A stretch of 64,000 nt of DNA from positions 99,469 to 163,468 of the forward strand of contig JBKECY010000052.1 of assembly GCA_047975025.1 (NCBI GenBank). The letters are read 5' to 3'. The notes under the pieces were generated by a model that saw only the letters and a program-made list of their open reading frames with translations, ran no database searches and had not been told where the DNA came from. The translations under genes and the position numbers were made by a program. The stretch's first letter is position 1; each line of letters opens with the position of its first letter. This DNA is from JBKECY01 sp047975025 (lineage in GTDB: Bacteria > Bacillota > Clostridia > Lachnospirales > Lachnospiraceae). Below, piece after piece: positions 1 through 7,139 of the stretch.

Positions 1-706
1 GTACGGCATCAATTTCATCCGGATATTTTGTCAGAAGATCTTCCATAACGGCCATCGATTTGTCAGCCGTATTGTTGCCATACTGTGTTTCCAGAACTTC
101 CATTCCGCCTTCCGTAAGGCCAAGTTCAAATCCGGACAGACGTGCCGCCTGTGTTGCTTCGCCCTGCTGTCCTCCAATCAGAACTGCTTTGGCACCTTCT
201 CCCAGCTGCTCTGCTACATAAGCGCCGCCAAGCTTAGCTGCATTTTCATTACCGGTTCCGATAAACGCTTTCTTACCTTCCATTGTTACGTCACTGTCTA
301 CCATCAGAATTGGCAGCTGATCTACGTAGGGCTGAGTGGCGCCAATAACCGCATTTTCTTCACAGGGTGCAATTACCAGAGCACTCACGCCTGCTGCAAT
401 CTGCTCCTCGATCTGAGTTACCTGCTGTGCAATCTGACTTTCATCTGTCGGGCCGATTACATCTACCGTAATCCCCAAATCTGTACCGGCCGCTTTGGCT
501 CCCGCAATCATATACTGCCAATATTCAGCAGTTGTTGCCTTCAAGATCATCGTGATGGATACATCCTCTGCCGCTGTATCCGTCTGCGCCTCGGTGGCGG
601 CATCTGTCGAAGTATCTGTGTTTGTATCCGAACTTTGTCCTCCGCAAGCTACCAGTGTAACGGCTACTATTGCACTAAGTACCAATCCCAAAACTTTTCT
701 TTTCAT
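1..706 (-). CDS. Sugar ABC transporter substrate-binding lipoprotein (3' end outside window)
   Basis: Reading leftward from ATG at 704-706, preceded by a good AAGGAG site, gives 235 codons and runs off the window edge. The N-terminus is a lipoprotein signal: MKRK, a hydrophobic stretch and lipobox LVAC with Cys21. A Thr/Asp/Ala-rich linker follows, then a periplasmic-binding-protein fold of the ribose/xylose type (TMILKATTAEYWQYM; later IGTGNENAAKLGG). It should be tethered outside the membrane and pass a sugar or cyclitol to an RbsAC-type importer lying left of the window. The IolE-like and Gfo/Idh/MocA genes next door suggest inositol or a related sugar, but this is inference. The second binding protein, at 25362-26546, is a different gene with its own importer. 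Confidence 0.9.
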   Translation of the reverse strand, partial: MKRKVLGLVLSAIVAVTLVACGGQSSDTNTDTSTDAATEAQTDTAAEDVSITMILKATTAEYWQYMIAGAKAAGTDLGITVDVIGPTDESQIAQQVTQIEEQIAAGVSALVIAPCEENAVIGATQPYVDQLPILMVDSDVTMEGKKAFIGTGNENAAKLGGAYVAEQLGEGAKAVLIGGQQGEATQAARLSGFELGLTEGGMEVLETQYGNNTADKSMAVMEDLLTKYPDEIDAV

Positions 707-844
707 ACTCTTCTCCTTAACAAATCTACACACTTGTTTACCTGCCCATATGCTCCATGGTACATACAATATGCCTGTAACAGTGCCATTGTGCGGACGT
801 CCTCATCACTGTTCCTCGGAAGCATGTGTGCTTGGTTCCATTTG

Positions 845-873
845 ATTATAGCAAAGGCTTCTTACAGACTTAA
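845..873 (-). promoter_or_regulatory. Putative promoter of the binding-protein gene, extended -10
   Basis: On the minus strand TGC-TATAAT (hexamer 845-850) is an extended -10 box, with a weak TTAAGT at 868-873 as -35 (17-bp spacer). The leader would be about 135 nt. An inverted repeat AACTTG-CCTT-CAAGTT at 881-896 sits just upstream of the -35 and could be an operator. Nothing else was recognised in the AT-rich gene-free stretch from 707 to 1064. Confidence 0.5.
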
Positions 874-1064
874 ATAAAATAACTTGCCTTCAAGTTGCGA
901 TATCCTGCTCTTTTGGCACTAATCAACATTTTATACAAAAAAATACACACATTATTTGCGTTTTGCCTTTTTTCTTATTTTCGCTTCTATGAATTCCGTC
1001 ATTTTATCTAATTTTACATTTTTATTATGAATTTGATTGTGTTTTTCTCCCTTTAAAAAGCAAT

Positions 1065-1120
1065 AAAAAAGCGACCATACAGGAGTATCTTTTGTTTAGG
1101 GCTCCTGTCTTTGGCCGCTT
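1065..1120 (-). terminator. Rho-independent terminator after the IolE-like gene
   Basis: Arms AAGCG...CC (from 1069) and GG...CGCTT (to 1120) enclose a second perfect pair ACAGGAG/CTCCTGT. On the minus strand a run of six T follows (1065-1070). It lies 25 bp past the stop of the gene at 1146-2027. Confidence 0.8.
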
Positions 1121-1145
1121 AGTTCTATGCATATTTGAAATTGTC

Positions 1146-2027
1146 CTATTGAAATCCTGCTTTTTTTAGATTTTGTCTGCCACGCTCAGCAACAGGAAAT
1201 GGTATGTCAAAGCTTTTCACAGGGAATAAATCCTGTTCCACCACCACCCAGCCATCATAGTGCATTTCCCCAAGTGCTTCATGAAGCTTTTCTAAATTTA
1301 TACTGCCTTCCCCCGGTGCAACCATAATATCTTCTGTGACTGCCTTGGCAAAAGACCATTGTTCCTCATCCATGCGCTTCTTAACGGCAAGATCACAATC
1401 CTTGATATGAATATAAGGAATACGATTCGCATGCTTTTTATAGAATGAAATCGGCTCACCTCCGCCGTATACATGATGCCCTGTATCAAGACAAAGCTGT
1501 ACATCTGTATCCCGCAGGAGCTGTTCAATTTGCTCTTCTGTCTGTACATGGCTGTCCACGTGTGGGTGAAACACCGCTGTAAATCCTAGTGCCACCGTAT
1601 GCAGCACTGCTTTTTCTACATTCTTACAGTATATTTCCCATTGTGCGCTGTCTAAAATCGGGTTCATCAGTTGTTCACCCGTTTGCAGGTCTGTATACAT
1701 ATTCGGCAAAAGCACAATGTACTTTGCCTCTGAGAACTGTCTTAACAAGACTGCTATTTCATCGATTGTACGACACATTTCTTCAATGGAGGCATCACGT
1801 AAGAAATCTCCACCGGTGGTTGCTGCCACAAGAGTCAGCTCCCGGCTGTCAAGCTCTTTTTTCAACCGCTCTGAAGTATTGGGAAAATACCCCCATGGTC
1901 CAAGTTCCAGCCCCGCATAACCCGCTTCTTTCATCTCATTCAAACATCTTTCAAAAGGTGGCTGTGCCTCATGTTTGGGAAACCAGACACCCCAGGAGTC
2001 TGGTGCTATTCCTACTTTAATTGCCAT
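1146..2027 (-). CDS. Sugar phosphate isomerase/epimerase-like TIM barrel (IolE-like)
   Basis: The 293-residue cytoplasmic protein opens with GIAPDSWGVWFP and ELGPWGYFPN, resembling the IolE (2-keto-myo-inositol dehydratase) branch of the xylose-isomerase-like TIM barrels. Metal-site segments are visible: FHPHVDSHV, LCLDTGHHVYGGG, YIHIKDCD and, near the end, VAPGEGSINLEKLHEAL with WVVVEQD. Such enzymes use a divalent metal to isomerise, epimerise or dehydrate sugars or keto-inositols. The gene follows the Gfo/Idh/MocA dehydrogenase by 12 bp and ends at a terminator, so the two form an operon. Dehydrogenase plus IolE-like enzyme is the usual start of inositol catabolism, but the rest of an iol operon is not in view, so the substrate is open. 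Confidence 0.85.
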   Translation of the reverse strand: MAIKVGIAPDSWGVWFPKHEAQPPFERCLNEMKEAGYAGLELGPWGYFPNTSERLKKELDSRELTLVAATTGGDFLRDASIEEMCRTIDEIAVLLRQFSEAKYIVLLPNMYTDLQTGEQLMNPILDSAQWEIYCKNVEKAVLHTVALGFTAVFHPHVDSHVQTEEQIEQLLRDTDVQLCLDTGHHVYGGGEPISFYKKHANRIPYIHIKDCDLAVKKRMDEEQWSFAKAVTEDIMVAPGEGSINLEKLHEALGEMHYDGWVVVEQDLFPVKSFDIPFPVAERGRQNLKKAGFQ

Positions 2028-2039
2028 ATAATCTCCTCC

Positions 2040-3167
2040 CTATTTCACTTCAATCCAGGTCTGCGCTGCTGCCGATTGCAAGATGGCTGCTACTGTCCTG
2101 TCAATCTTATATCCAAATTCAAAGTTACAGCTATACTCTTCCTGGTGTGTAATTGCTGCAAACAATGCATGTACTTCCAAAATCTTCATATCATTGTATG
2201 CAATTGCAATGCCTCCGGCTGGTTGAAAAGCTGCGTATCCTTTGTGCTGCGGGTTCAAAAGTACTGTTCGAAATCCTCTGTCAGCTTCGTCATCTGATTG
2301 AAAATACACCTGTACTTCACCCATTCGTTCTAAATCATAGGATACCGATCCCTTGGTTCCCTGAATTTCATACGAAAGATAATTTTTTCTACCGGCAGCA
2401 ACTCGGCTGGCGGAAATCGTCCCGATGGCTCCGCTTGTATATTCCGTCATAAACGTAATGATATCTTCATTTTCAACGCGTGCCATTTCCTGAGATCCTG
2501 CTGCTTTCGGACGGGATGCAAACACAGTGCGTTTCATCGCATTGACCGACTTAATATCTCCCATTACAAACTGAGAGACACTCAAAAGATGAGATCCTAG
2601 ATCTCCCAGAGCACCACAACCTGCAAGTTTATTAATATGTCTCCAAGTAATGGGAAGTGTTTCATCAAGCAACTGGTCTTGATCATACGTACCGCTAAAT
2701 CGTAAGATAGTTCCCAGTTTTCCACTTTCTACCAGTTCTTTTACATAGGCATTGGCCGGATTCATGGTATTATTATACCCCACATAATTGACTACCCCTT
2801 TTTGAGCTGCCAGCTCTGAAAGTTCTTTGGACTCATCTGCAGAAATTGATAAGGGTTTTTCACAATATACATGTTTCCCATTGTCCAGAGCAGCCTTAGC
2901 CACCTCATAGTGGAATGCATTCGGTGTAGCAATATCAACCAGATCCACCTTAGGATCTGTGACAACTTCTTTCCAGTTTGTTGTACTACGCTTAAACCCA
3001 ATTTTATGCTGCGCCGCAAGCGCCATGTCTTGATTGGCATCTGCCACAATCTCGAATACGGCAATACCATACTCCGGTCCAAATAACATTTGTGCATCTA
3101 ACAGAGCACTGCTGTGAGCTTTGCCCATCCAGCCCGCACCCACTAACCCAATATGAATTTCTTTCAT
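2040..3167 (-). CDS. Gfo/Idh/MocA family NAD(P)-dependent dehydrogenase
   Basis: Start chosen at ATG 3165-3167 because AGGAGGTAAC lies directly before it; an upstream in-frame ATG at 3245 lacks a ribosome site. The 375-residue protein has a Rossmann motif GLVGAGWMGKAH at residues 7-18 and the family CEKP motif with Lys104 as the probable catalytic residue. ITWRHINKLAGCGALGDLGSHLL carries the His-rich segment typical of large inositol-dehydrogenase-like members; it is split here only by normal loop sequence. It should oxidise a sugar or cyclitol hydroxyl with NAD(P). It is the first gene of a two-gene operon with the IolE-like enzyme, and the AraC gene at 3393-4220 is the likely local regulator. 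Confidence 0.88.
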   Translation of the reverse strand: MKEIHIGLVGAGWMGKAHSSALLDAQMLFGPEYGIAVFEIVADANQDMALAAQHKIGFKRSTTNWKEVVTDPKVDLVDIATPNAFHYEVAKAALDNGKHVYCEKPLSISADESKELSELAAQKGVVNYVGYNNTMNPANAYVKELVESGKLGTILRFSGTYDQDQLLDETLPITWRHINKLAGCGALGDLGSHLLSVSQFVMGDIKSVNAMKRTVFASRPKAAGSQEMARVENEDIITFMTEYTSGAIGTISASRVAAGRKNYLSYEIQGTKGSVSYDLERMGEVQVYFQSDDEADRGFRTVLLNPQHKGYAAFQPAGGIAIAYNDMKILEVHALFAAITHQEEYSCNFEFGYKIDRTVAAILQSAAAQTWIEVK

Positions 3168-3200
3168 TTTGTTACCTCCTTTATTTTCTATGATGCTTAC

Positions 3201-3229
3201 AGTATAAAGTCCTCCCCTCCATATGTCAT
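3201..3229 (-). promoter_or_regulatory. Putative promoter of the dehydrogenase/IolE-like operon
   Basis: Minus-strand ATGACA (3224-3229) and TATACT (3201-3206) are 17 bp apart, giving a leader of about 30 nt before the start at 3167. It lies between the operon and the AraC gene's terminator. Confidence 0.55.
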
Positions 3230-3326
3230 TGCATACAGTGCTCATATTCTATACAAAAATTACTCTTACTTATTTTTTTATTACACTGTATTTTCGGTCT
3301 TTTTTTCATATATCATAGTGCTTTTA

Positions 3327-3360
3327 CACAAAAAATATCACCCTGCATTGTAGGGTGATA
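3327..3360 (-). terminator. Terminator of the araC-type gene
   Basis: Perfect 9-bp stem TATCACCCT (3336-3344) and AGGGTGATA (3352-3360) with a 7-nt loop, followed on the minus strand by TTTTTTGTG. It lies 33 bp after the regulator's stop codon. Confidence 0.88.
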
Positions 3361-3392
3361 CTATCTGTTCCTATGCTGACTACCAAATTATA

Positions 3393-4220
3393 TCATGGCA
3401 TATTTCTAAATTCAGTAGGGGAAAGACCGGTGTTCTTTCGAAAAGAGCGTGCAAAATGCGATGCACTATTAAAACCGGATTTTTCTGCTATGCGCTCAAC
3501 CGAATAGGAAGATGTTAATAGCAGACGCTTAGCCTGTCGAAGACGATAGGAAAGTAAATATTCATGAGGTGTTAGATTCGTATGCTGCTTAAATGTACGA
3601 ATAAAATGCGAAATACTTAAGCTGCAAAGCTCCGCTAAGTCCAACAATTCGATTTCTTCATCAAAGTGACTGTGTATGAAGGCCAGCGAAGGATCCAATA
3701 TCTTTGTATGATCCACAGAAAGATTTTGTTCCATCGCAAGGGTACTAAATATATGATGAATCTGCAATGACACCAAATGTTCTCTGTTCGTCTGCCAAAC
3801 AGACGTAGAAATCAACTCAAATTTTTCTTTCAACGGCAGAACATGCTCACCTGAATACACTAGCCCAAAATGTGTGTGAAGATATTGCGCATATTGTTGG
3901 CTGCTGCTCCCATGAAAATGAAACCAGTAAAAATCAGTTCTCCTCTGACACGTATATTTATGCGGTTCACGACAGTTAATCAATATAATCTGATTCGCTT
4001 CTACATGTACTTTTTGCCCTGAAGTCTCTACCTCCAAGGCTCCCTTACACACATACATAAACAGGTATAAGTCGAGTCGTGTACGCTCAATACAGTAGTT
4101 CTCATTACACTGAAAGCTACCATATCTAGGACTAAAAAACAGTGCACTTTCTGCAAACTCCGAAGGAACAAGTGCCTCCATGAAGGACGTGCTCAATACC
4201 CCATTATCTACAATTTTCAT
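3393..4220 (-). CDS. AraC-family transcriptional regulator
   Basis: The 275-residue protein starts at ATG 4218-4220 behind AAGGAGTAGG. Residues about 1-150 form a cupin-like sensor half (INCREPHKYTCQRR, FYWFHFHG). The last 90 residues form the double helix-turn-helix of AraC proteins: LAELCSLSISHFIRTFKQHT, then RLRQAKRLLLTSSYSVERIA and GFNSASHFARSFRKNTGLSP. Members of this class sense sugars and activate catabolic operons. Its neighbour is the dehydrogenase/IolE-like operon, transcribed the same way after its own terminator, so it probably controls that operon and the binding-protein gene. An inverted repeat spans its own promoter (4242-4269), which suggests autoregulation. Confidence 0.9.
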   Translation of the reverse strand: MKIVDNGVLSTSFMEALVPSEFAESALFFSPRYGSFQCNENYCIERTRLDLYLFMYVCKGALEVETSGQKVHVEANQIILINCREPHKYTCQRRTDFYWFHFHGSSSQQYAQYLHTHFGLVYSGEHVLPLKEKFELISTSVWQTNREHLVSLQIHHIFSTLAMEQNLSVDHTKILDPSLAFIHSHFDEEIELLDLAELCSLSISHFIRTFKQHTNLTPHEYLLSYRLRQAKRLLLTSSYSVERIAEKSGFNSASHFARSFRKNTGLSPTEFRNMP

Positions 4221-4241
4221 CCTACTCCTTCTATAAGCTAA

Positions 4242-4279
4242 GGCATGGAAGATATACAGCCTCCATGCCCGCCTGTAAA
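4242..4279 (-). promoter_or_regulatory. Promoter of the araC-type gene with an overlapping inverted repeat
   Basis: Minus-strand TTTACA (4274-4279) and TATATC (4251-4256) are 17 bp apart, about 30 bp before the regulator's start. The perfect 8-bp inverted repeat GGCATGGA (4242-4249) / TCCATGCC (4262-4269) brackets the -10 box. It has no T-run, so an operator fits better than a terminator. Confidence 0.55.
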
Positions 4280-4307
4280 CCCTATATACTTTTTGAAATT
4301 TACTATA

Positions 4308-5810
4308 TTACAGTGTCGCCTGAATCACCCCTGCATTATCCAGCTTCGCAAGCTCTTTGACCTTCTCCAGATCCAGACCTGCCGCCTCTGTAAAGCGCTC
4401 TCCATACTCCGGATCTGCCAGATAGCAGTGTACCGCATGACGGTATTTTACATTGTCCGTAACCGGTGCGATATCCCGCGCCGTATTCTCAATCAGCAGT
4501 GCACGTTTGTCCTCTGTCATCAGACGATAGAGATCTCCGCCGGCGCGGAAGTTATCATCTGTCGGATCATCTTTTGGATCAAAGCGGTACATTGCGCCTT
4601 CGATATCAAGCGGCGGCTCAGCCACTTCCGGCTGCGCTGACCAATACCCTTCACTGTTCGGTGAGTAGGCGGGCATTCTGCCATAGTTGCCATCGACACG
4701 CATAGCGCCGTCGCGATGATATTCGTTTACCTGGCATTTTGCCTGGTTGACCGGAATCTGATTGTGATTGACTCCCAATCTGTATCTCTGTGCATCGCCA
4801 TATGCGAACAGACGGCCCTGCAGGAATTTATCCGGTGAAAATCCAATCCCCGGTACAACATGTGCCGGAGTAAAGGCTGACTGCTCTGTCTCCGCATAGT
4901 AATTCTCCGGGTTACGATTCAATTCAAGCACACCAACTTCAATTAATGGGAATTCTTTGTGGCGCCAGATCTTGGTGATATCAAACGGATTCTCATAATG
5001 ATTTTTGACTTGTTCTTCTGTCATGACCTGAATATACATCGTCCATTTTGGAAACTCTTTTTTCTCAATGGATTCAAACAAATCACGTCCATGGCTTTCT
5101 CTGTCCTGTCCGCAGATCCGGCCGGCCTCTTCGTCCGTAAGATTCTTGATTCCCTGTTGTGTATGGAAATGGAATTTACACCATACGCGTTCGTTCTGCT
5201 CGTTATATAGCGAGAACGTATGCTCACCGAAGAAATGCATGTTACGGAAAGTCGCCGGGATGCCTCTGTCGGACATAACAATCGTTCTCTGGTGGAACGT
5301 CTCCGGCAGAAGTGTCCAGAAATCCCAGTTGTTCTGCGCCGAACGCATCCCAGATCTTGGATCACGTTTAACCGCACGATTCAGATCGGAAAAATTATGT
5401 ACATCGCGGATAAAGAAGGTCGGCGTATTATTTCCTACCAGATCCCAGTTGCCTTCTTCTGTATAGAATTTGCAGGCAACACCTCTGATATCCCGCTCAG
5501 CATCTGCCGCACCGCGCTCGCCGGCTACGGTTGAAAAGCGCAGGAACAATTCGGTCTTCTTGCCCGGCTGCAGCACTTTTGCCTTAGTGTACTTTGAAAT
5601 GTCCCCCGTTATCGTCAGGTCACCATAGGCTCCCCAGCCCTTAGCATGCATACGCCGCTCCGGAACTACTTCACGATTAAAATGCGCCATTTTCTCCATC
5701 AGCCACACATCCTGCATTACGACAGGGCCACGAGCTCCGGCGGTAATCGAATGCTCATTGTCCGCCACCGGTGCGCCAACTTCATTTGTCAGTTTCTTTT
5801 TGTCGTCCAT
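4308..5810 (-). CDS. katA: Monofunctional heme catalase
   Basis: This 500-residue cytosolic enzyme converts hydrogen peroxide to water and oxygen. All family landmarks are visible: active-site His55 in ERRMHAKGWGAYG, the distal Asn segment GNNTPTFFIRD at 126-136, and the heme-ligand Tyr337 in RLFAYGDAQRYRLG. Length matches small-subunit catalases. The start ATG 5808-5810 follows GGAGGTTTATC. The gene appears to stand alone: the AraC gene downstream has its own promoter, and the membrane-protein operon upstream ends at 5905. Between 5811 and 5904 there is a short dyad TATCC-TTAC-GGATA (5859-5872) but no clear promoter or PerR box. Catalase is uncommon in strict anaerobes, so this is probably an oxygen-tolerance gene. 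Confidence 0.97.
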   Translation of the reverse strand: MDDKKKLTNEVGAPVADNEHSITAGARGPVVMQDVWLMEKMAHFNREVVPERRMHAKGWGAYGDLTITGDISKYTKAKVLQPGKKTELFLRFSTVAGERGAADAERDIRGVACKFYTEEGNWDLVGNNTPTFFIRDVHNFSDLNRAVKRDPRSGMRSAQNNWDFWTLLPETFHQRTIVMSDRGIPATFRNMHFFGEHTFSLYNEQNERVWCKFHFHTQQGIKNLTDEEAGRICGQDRESHGRDLFESIEKKEFPKWTMYIQVMTEEQVKNHYENPFDITKIWRHKEFPLIEVGVLELNRNPENYYAETEQSAFTPAHVVPGIGFSPDKFLQGRLFAYGDAQRYRLGVNHNQIPVNQAKCQVNEYHRDGAMRVDGNYGRMPAYSPNSEGYWSAQPEVAEPPLDIEGAMYRFDPKDDPTDDNFRAGGDLYRLMTEDKRALLIENTARDIAPVTDNVKYRHAVHCYLADPEYGERFTEAAGLDLEKVKELAKLDNAGVIQATL

Positions 5811-5904
5811 GATAAACCTCCTTTTACTTAAACATGAATAGTGTCAAAATATCACGCATATCCTTACGGATACAACGACTGTTACCTAAATAAAAGCGGG
5901 ATTT

Positions 5905-6585
5905 CTATTGTATGGGAAGTGAAAATCCCATCAGTATGATGGCAGCATATGCGCAGCTTTTCGGCAGCATCAGCATCCCTAGTTTGGGGTTCTTTCCTAC
6001 AAAAAGTACTACCGGCAGATAGCATGCAAAGCTGATGAGAACTGCCAGCCATAGAAAGGAAAGCCCGTCCTGTACCTGCAGCGCCCCTGCCGCTGCCAGC
6101 CATACCACCAGAGCACCGATCGCCGCAAACGGAAGATTGCGCCAGATGCCCCATGTCAGTGGCTGCTCTTTCGAATTCCAATGATTCTGCCGAAAGAAAC
6201 AGAGTACAATTCTGACTGTGGCCAGCAGATACACGATTCCCGACATAAATTCAATAGAAAGTCCAGTGTAATGACGTACCAGACTTTGCCACAAAATTAC
6301 GTAAAAAACAGTCATAGTCACAGAAGCAATCTGCTTTCCGCGGCCGAGGCTTACGGCATAATCCCGGTCTCCGGTGTCCCACATCGCCAGCAGGCGCGGC
6401 ACCAGATGAAAGGAATCCCCGACTCCCAGAAGCAGGCCCATGCCCCCAAAGGCAAAGCGCACACTGCCTAGGCGTCCGGTCAGGCACAGCATGGCAGAGG
6501 CTATAAAAACAGTAAGAAGATAGACAATATCAAATACTGTCTCTACCAGGTACATCGGTTTTCTGCTCGTCGCTTTACTTGTCAT
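5905..6585 (-). CDS. Integral membrane protein of unknown function
   Basis: The 226-residue protein has about six or seven hydrophobic segments, with short charged loops such as RDYAVSLGRGKQ and FFRQNHWNSKEQ. I recognise no catalytic motif or named family. Its start ATG overlaps the stop of the DUF4491 gene by four bases (ATGA), so the two are translationally coupled and probably act together in the membrane. It is the last gene of a two-gene operon reading leftward from the promoter at 6956-6984. Confidence 0.75.
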   Translation of the reverse strand: MTSKATSRKPMYLVETVFDIVYLLTVFIASAMLCLTGRLGSVRFAFGGMGLLLGVGDSFHLVPRLLAMWDTGDRDYAVSLGRGKQIASVTMTVFYVILWQSLVRHYTGLSIEFMSGIVYLLATVRIVLCFFRQNHWNSKEQPLTWGIWRNLPFAAIGALVVWLAAAGALQVQDGLSFLWLAVLISFACYLPVVLFVGKNPKLGMLMLPKSCAYAAIILMGFSLPIQ

Positions 6586-6899
6586 TGCACTTCCTCATGA
6601 TCTGTCTGCTGTGTCTTGGTACGGGCCGGATTCTGCGGAAACCATCCCTTTTCCACCCGCTTAGTCTGTTCCTTCAACTCAATGATCGACCACAGACAGG
6701 CGCAACCGAAGATGGCAAGCGCCGATGAAACGACCAATTGTCTGATAAAACAGGAAACCAGGAGCGACAGCACCCCCACAGCCAGAAAAACCGGCCAGAT
6801 TTTTTCTGTAAAATAGTATTCACACTTAATCACAATGGGATGAAATGCACCAATAATCAAAAAGGAAATAACGCCTATCAGCACTCCGTCAAATATCAT
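6582..6899 (-). CDS. Small membrane protein, DUF4491 family
   Basis: Start chosen at ATG 6897-6899, preceded by AAAGGAGATAGAC; a longer in-frame start at 6923 has no ribosome site. The 105-residue protein has three hydrophobic segments. It carries features I associate with DUF4491: GAFHPIVIKCEYYFTEKIWP near the N-terminus and KRVEKGWFPQNP near the C-terminus. The molecular function of the family is not known to me. It is the first gene of a coupled pair with the membrane protein at 5905-6585. Confidence 0.8.
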   Translation of the reverse strand: MIFDGVLIGVISFLIIGAFHPIVIKCEYYFTEKIWPVFLAVGVLSLLVSCFIRQLVVSSALAIFGCACLWSIIELKEQTKRVEKGWFPQNPARTKTQQTDHEEVQ

Positions 6900-6955
6900 G
6901 TCTATCTCCTTTCCACGCACCATTCGTATGTCATTTCAATACCACAACTACTTTA

Positions 6956-6984
6956 ATAATATAAAACAACCCAACGTATGTCAA
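6956..6984 (-). promoter_or_regulatory. Promoter of the DUF4491/membrane-protein operon
   Basis: Minus-strand TTGACA (6979-6984) and TATTAT (6956-6961) are exactly 17 bp apart, about 55 bp before the start at 6899. The 9-mer CGTATGTCA occurs at 6975-6983, overlapping the -35, and again at 6925-6933, 50 bp downstream in the leader. Confidence 0.75.
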
Positions 6985-7039
6985 GCCTGCGCTACGTATT
7001 TTCGCATGCAACTTTATTTGATTTTACGTTCTTCCATGA

Positions 7040-7095
7040 AAAAAAGTCCCTGCACGCTGCCCCTTTGCAAGGGCAGCACAAGAACTCTTTTTTTG
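7040..7095. terminator. Hairpin terminator downstream of the sensor kinase, symmetrical
   Basis: GCTGCCC (7057-7063) and GGGCAGC (7072-7078) form the core stem. A7 at 7040-7046 and T7 at 7089-7095 flank it, so it can end transcripts from either side. The only gene reading into it is the kinase at 7140-9704. Confidence 0.7.
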
Positions 7096-7139
7096 AATCC
7101 ATTTTATAGGCTTATCCATACAGATAAATACATAATAAT

